Assembly: GCA_026706165.1 (NCBI GenBank)
Contig: JAPOZF010000194.1
Coordinates: 1-6,708 of the forward strand
Origin: Gemmatimonadota bacterium
Lineage (GTDB): Bacteria; Latescibacterota; UBA2968; UBA8231
Reading direction: 5' to 3'
DNA: 6,708 bases
The position numbers and the translations under genes were made by a program. Below, one piece after another: positions 4,556 through 6,708 of this stretch (positions are counted from its first letter, which is position 1; each line of letters opens with the position of its first letter). The notes below the pieces were generated by a model. That model had not been told where the DNA came from. It ran no database searches and saw only the letters and a list, made by a program, of their open reading frames with translations.

Positions 4556-6708
4556 TATCGCTCCAGCCCGAAGCGCTCGCCGACGAAGGACCAGTACTGT
4601 TCATCCCCCTGCCCCGGAGAGCCGGCCAGGGACAGCTCGGCCACGAGCTCGCGCGCCCTCTCCATGTCTCCGGCGTAGGCGAAGCAGAGAATGCGGAAGT
4701 AGAACATGTTCGGTCTGTTCCCTTCCAGCTGCTGCCATCGACGGAAGTGGTCCTCGGCCTCGAGGAAGCGCCTGGCGGCCATCAGGCGAAGGCCGAGGTG
4801 GTAGTGAACCATGCCGTCAATCGAGCCGTTCTCCACCAGCTGCTCGATGGCGCCGCTCGTCTCCAGCGCACCTCCCAGGGTCCAGAGAGCAACGGTGCGC
4901 AGGTTCGTATCTGTCAGAACCCTGTCCAGGGCGGGCAGGTCGAGAGGGGGCGGCTTGGGGAACCGGACCAGCGCCCGGTCGACAAGCTGTTGACAGGGGA
5001 AATAAGCCTCCGCGCTTTCCCGCAACTCCGGGGGCAGCAGTTGCGCCAGGTAGTCGCTGTCCCGGTAGCGGGCGACCAGGGCCTGTGGCGCCAGAAGGCC
5101 GGCGAAGTAATGGTCGTCGCGTCCGACCTCCCGGCCCAGGCGGTGGGGGTAATTGTCTGTCAGCGGCGGCCGCTCCCCGGCCAGCTGACCCAGCTGGTTT
5201 GCGTCGGCCACGAAGGTGGTCAGGAGGAGCTCGGGGTTCTCGAAACCCAGCGACCCGAGGTCGGCGGCGGTTTTTTCGTCACGCCACTGCCGGGAGAACC
5301 CGCGGCGGTTCAGCCCGGTGGATGCATCCCGCGAACCGACGAGCATCAGGTTCATCCCCCCTCCGTTCCACAGCGAGCAGTCCTCGAACACGTTGCAGAA
5401 ACCCCTGACGATCGAGAGCGCGTCGCCGGCGGCGAGCTGCCAGACCGGCAGCCAGTAGGTAACATAACCGCCTTCCCGGAGACGCCGTTTCAGTAAATCG
5501 AAATACTCCTGCGTGTAGAGATTCACCACGCCGGCCATCATCAGGGGGGGCGGTTCCGCGGTGATGAGATCGTATCGCTCGCCGGTCGTCAGGAGATAGA
5601 AACGTCCATCCTCGATGAAAACCCGCACCCGCGGGTCGGCTGCCGGCGACCGGCGCTGCGGCCCGAAGACGACATCGCTGAATTCGACCATGTCCCTCGA
5701 GAGGTCCACCACGGCGATCCGCTCGATCCCCCGGGCGCCGGTGAGCGCCTCCGCCGTGCTCCCCACGCCGAAGCTGATCAGCAGGGCATTCTCCACCCGG
5801 GGATGAAAGGCCAGCGGCCAATAGGCGAACAGTTTCATGTAGCGCTTCGCCAACGGGTTGATAGCAGTCATGGAGTAGCTGTTCGTCATCACCTGAAAGC
5901 CGAAGGGAACGCCCCGATAGTTGTGCTCCAGGTAAATGATGGTTTCGGTCAACCCCTCCTCCACCGCGGCGATACGGGAATCCTTCAGGAGGTAAGGGCG
6001 CGCGGTAGCGGGAATGAAGTGGTCCCGCATCAGGCCGAAGGGAAAGGCCGCAAACGTCAGCAGGGAGACCACGGCGAGGACGGCCCAGGCGGGGCTGATT
6101 TTCCTGAGGGACGGCCAGTACCAGTCCCGGGGTGAGAGCAAGGCCGCTCCCGGATAGCAGAGTGCCAGCAGGAAGAAGGAGAGTTCAATCCCCAGGCGTG
6201 GCAGGAGGAGGAAGCCCCCCAGAAGCGCCCCGGCCGCCGCCCCCAGGGTATTGAACAAGGTCACCCAGCCCGTGGAACGCGTCTCCTCCGGGCAGTCCTC
6301 GAAGACTCCGCGCGCCAGGAAAGCGAACAGCACTCCCGAGACCAGGCAGACGGGCAGCATGAGGCGCAGCGACAGGGCGAGCATGTGGGCGGGGTCGCCC
6401 GTCCTCGCGCCGCTGAACTGCTGCGGCACCCCCTCGAAAGCGATGTAGGACCACGCGGTGACAAGCCCGGCTCCCAGGGCGAGGTGGCCGAAATACCGGT
6501 AGGCCGCCGGTTGAAAGCGGAGCCACAAAGCGCTGAGCAAACCCCCGGCGCCGATACCGAGCAGCACCACCACCAGCATCACGGCGAAGCCGCGGGTCGA
6601 CGACAGGAGGAACAGCTGCAGGAACCGGAACCAGACGACCTCCAGAGCCAGCAGGACCGCTCCCGACAGCGCGCCGACCCAGCCACGCCTGCCGGCACCA
6701 CGAGACCA
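4555..6708 (-). CDS. Membrane-bound spermidine synthase-like protein with C-terminal TPR region (5' end outside window)
   Basis: The minus-strand frame is open from the right edge to TAG at 4557-4555: 717 visible residues, with the N-terminus missing. Visible residues about 12-34 (GALSGAVLLALEVVWFRFL), 41-62, 73-92, 108-132, 145-167, 173-192 and 204-223 are hydrophobic membrane segments typical of fused transporter-like/spermidine-synthase proteins. The Rossmann fold follows: ALLISFGVGST (308-318) as the nucleotide-binding loop, VVDLSRDM (333-340) for the acidic strand-2 end, and EDGRFYLL (366-373). TAEPPPLMMAGVVNLYTQEYF (383-403) is the region that holds the catalytic DxxD in true spermidine synthases. 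LTDNYP (516-521) matches a conserved motif of these fusions. The C-terminus has two TPR-like helix pairs (about 633-660 and 667-694). The substrate is unknown; lack of the catalytic Asp argues against polyamine synthesis. It converges on the GH28-like gene and is probably a separate unit. Confidence 0.85.
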   Translation of the reverse strand, partial: WSRGAGRRGWVGALSGAVLLALEVVWFRFLQLFLLSSTRGFAVMLVVVLLGIGAGGLLSALWLRFQPAAYRYFGHLALGAGLVTAWSYIAFEGVPQQFSGARTGDPAHMLALSLRLMLPVCLVSGVLFAFLARGVFEDCPEETRSTGWVTLFNTLGAAAGALLGGFLLLPRLGIELSFFLLALCYPGAALLSPRDWYWPSLRKISPAWAVLAVVSLLTFAAFPFGLMRDHFIPATARPYLLKDSRIAAVEEGLTETIIYLEHNYRGVPFGFQVMTNSYSMTAINPLAKRYMKLFAYWPLAFHPRVENALLISFGVGSTAEALTGARGIERIAVVDLSRDMVEFSDVVFGPQRRSPAADPRVRVFIEDGRFYLLTTGERYDLITAEPPPLMMAGVVNLYTQEYFDLLKRRLREGGYVTYWLPVWQLAAGDALSIVRGFCNVFEDCSLWNGGGMNLMLVGSRDASTGLNRRGFSRQWRDEKTAADLGSLGFENPELLLTTFVADANQLGQLAGERPPLTDNYPHRLGREVGRDDHYFAGLLAPQALVARYRDSDYLAQLLPPELRESAEAYFPCQQLVDRALVRFPKPPPLDLPALDRVLTDTNLRTVALWTLGGALETSGAIEQLVENGSIDGMVHYHLGLRLMAARRFLEAEDHFRRWQQLEGNRPNMFYFRILCFAYAGDMERARELVAELSLAGSPGQGDEQYWSFVGERFGLER

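Noticed and set aside
4408..5496. 362-codon plus-strand open frame opposite the membrane protein
   Set aside because: It is codon-aligned antisense to the spermidine-synthase-like gene, and the product has no coherent domain.
6580..6582. GTG at 6582 as the start of the membrane protein
   Set aside because: The frame continues upstream to the window edge, and the extra 42 residues (including ALEVVWFRFL) match the conserved membrane segments of this family, so the real start is outside the window.

Overview
The window is GC-rich, with codon third positions dominated by G and C. It reads as a chromosomal segment from a free-living bacterium that degrades plant or other uronic-acid-containing polysaccharides. 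Strong AGGAG-type ribosome binding sites and a membrane-bound spermidine-synthase-like/TPR protein fit a high-GC Gram-negative lineage (deltaproteobacterial-like, or from Acidobacteria, Planctomycetes or Verrucomicrobia). The taxon cannot be fixed from this sequence alone.

Four protein-coding genes fill almost all of it. On the left (1-1723, minus strand, running off the left edge) is the N-terminal 574 residues of a large protein: a beta-rich N-terminal half followed by the start of an alpha/alpha-toroid of the polysaccharide lyase type (heparinase II/III-like or YetA/exo-rhamnogalacturonan-lyase-like). A 279-bp divergent intergenic region (1724-2002) follows. It holds an inverted repeat and one copy of a 25-bp repeat. 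Next comes a two-gene plus-strand operon: a Gfo/Idh/MocA-type NAD(P)-dependent sugar oxidoreductase (2003-3046), coupled by a 4-base ATGA overlap to a GH28-type beta-helix protein (3043-4392). A 162-bp gap between convergent genes (4393-4554) carries the second copy of the 25-bp repeat, a perfect 12-bp palindrome and a pair of 9-bp direct repeats. On the right (4555-6708, minus strand, 5' end beyond the right edge) is a membrane protein with a spermidine-synthase-like methyltransferase fold and a C-terminal TPR-like region.

The three left genes look like one divergently transcribed carbohydrate-use module. The lyase-like and GH28-like proteins would trim oligosaccharides from a pectin-like or other uronate-containing glycan. 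The oxidoreductase would act on a released sugar or uronate. Neither the visible start of the lyase-like protein nor the complete GH28-like and oxidoreductase proteins shows a signal peptide, so I infer cytoplasmic, late-stage processing of imported fragments. The right-hand gene is convergent and probably unrelated. I see no RNA genes, CRISPR array, transposase or origin. The most unusual points are changed active-site signatures in three of the proteins and the repeat shared by the two intergenic regions. None of this amounts to clear evidence of a wholly new system.
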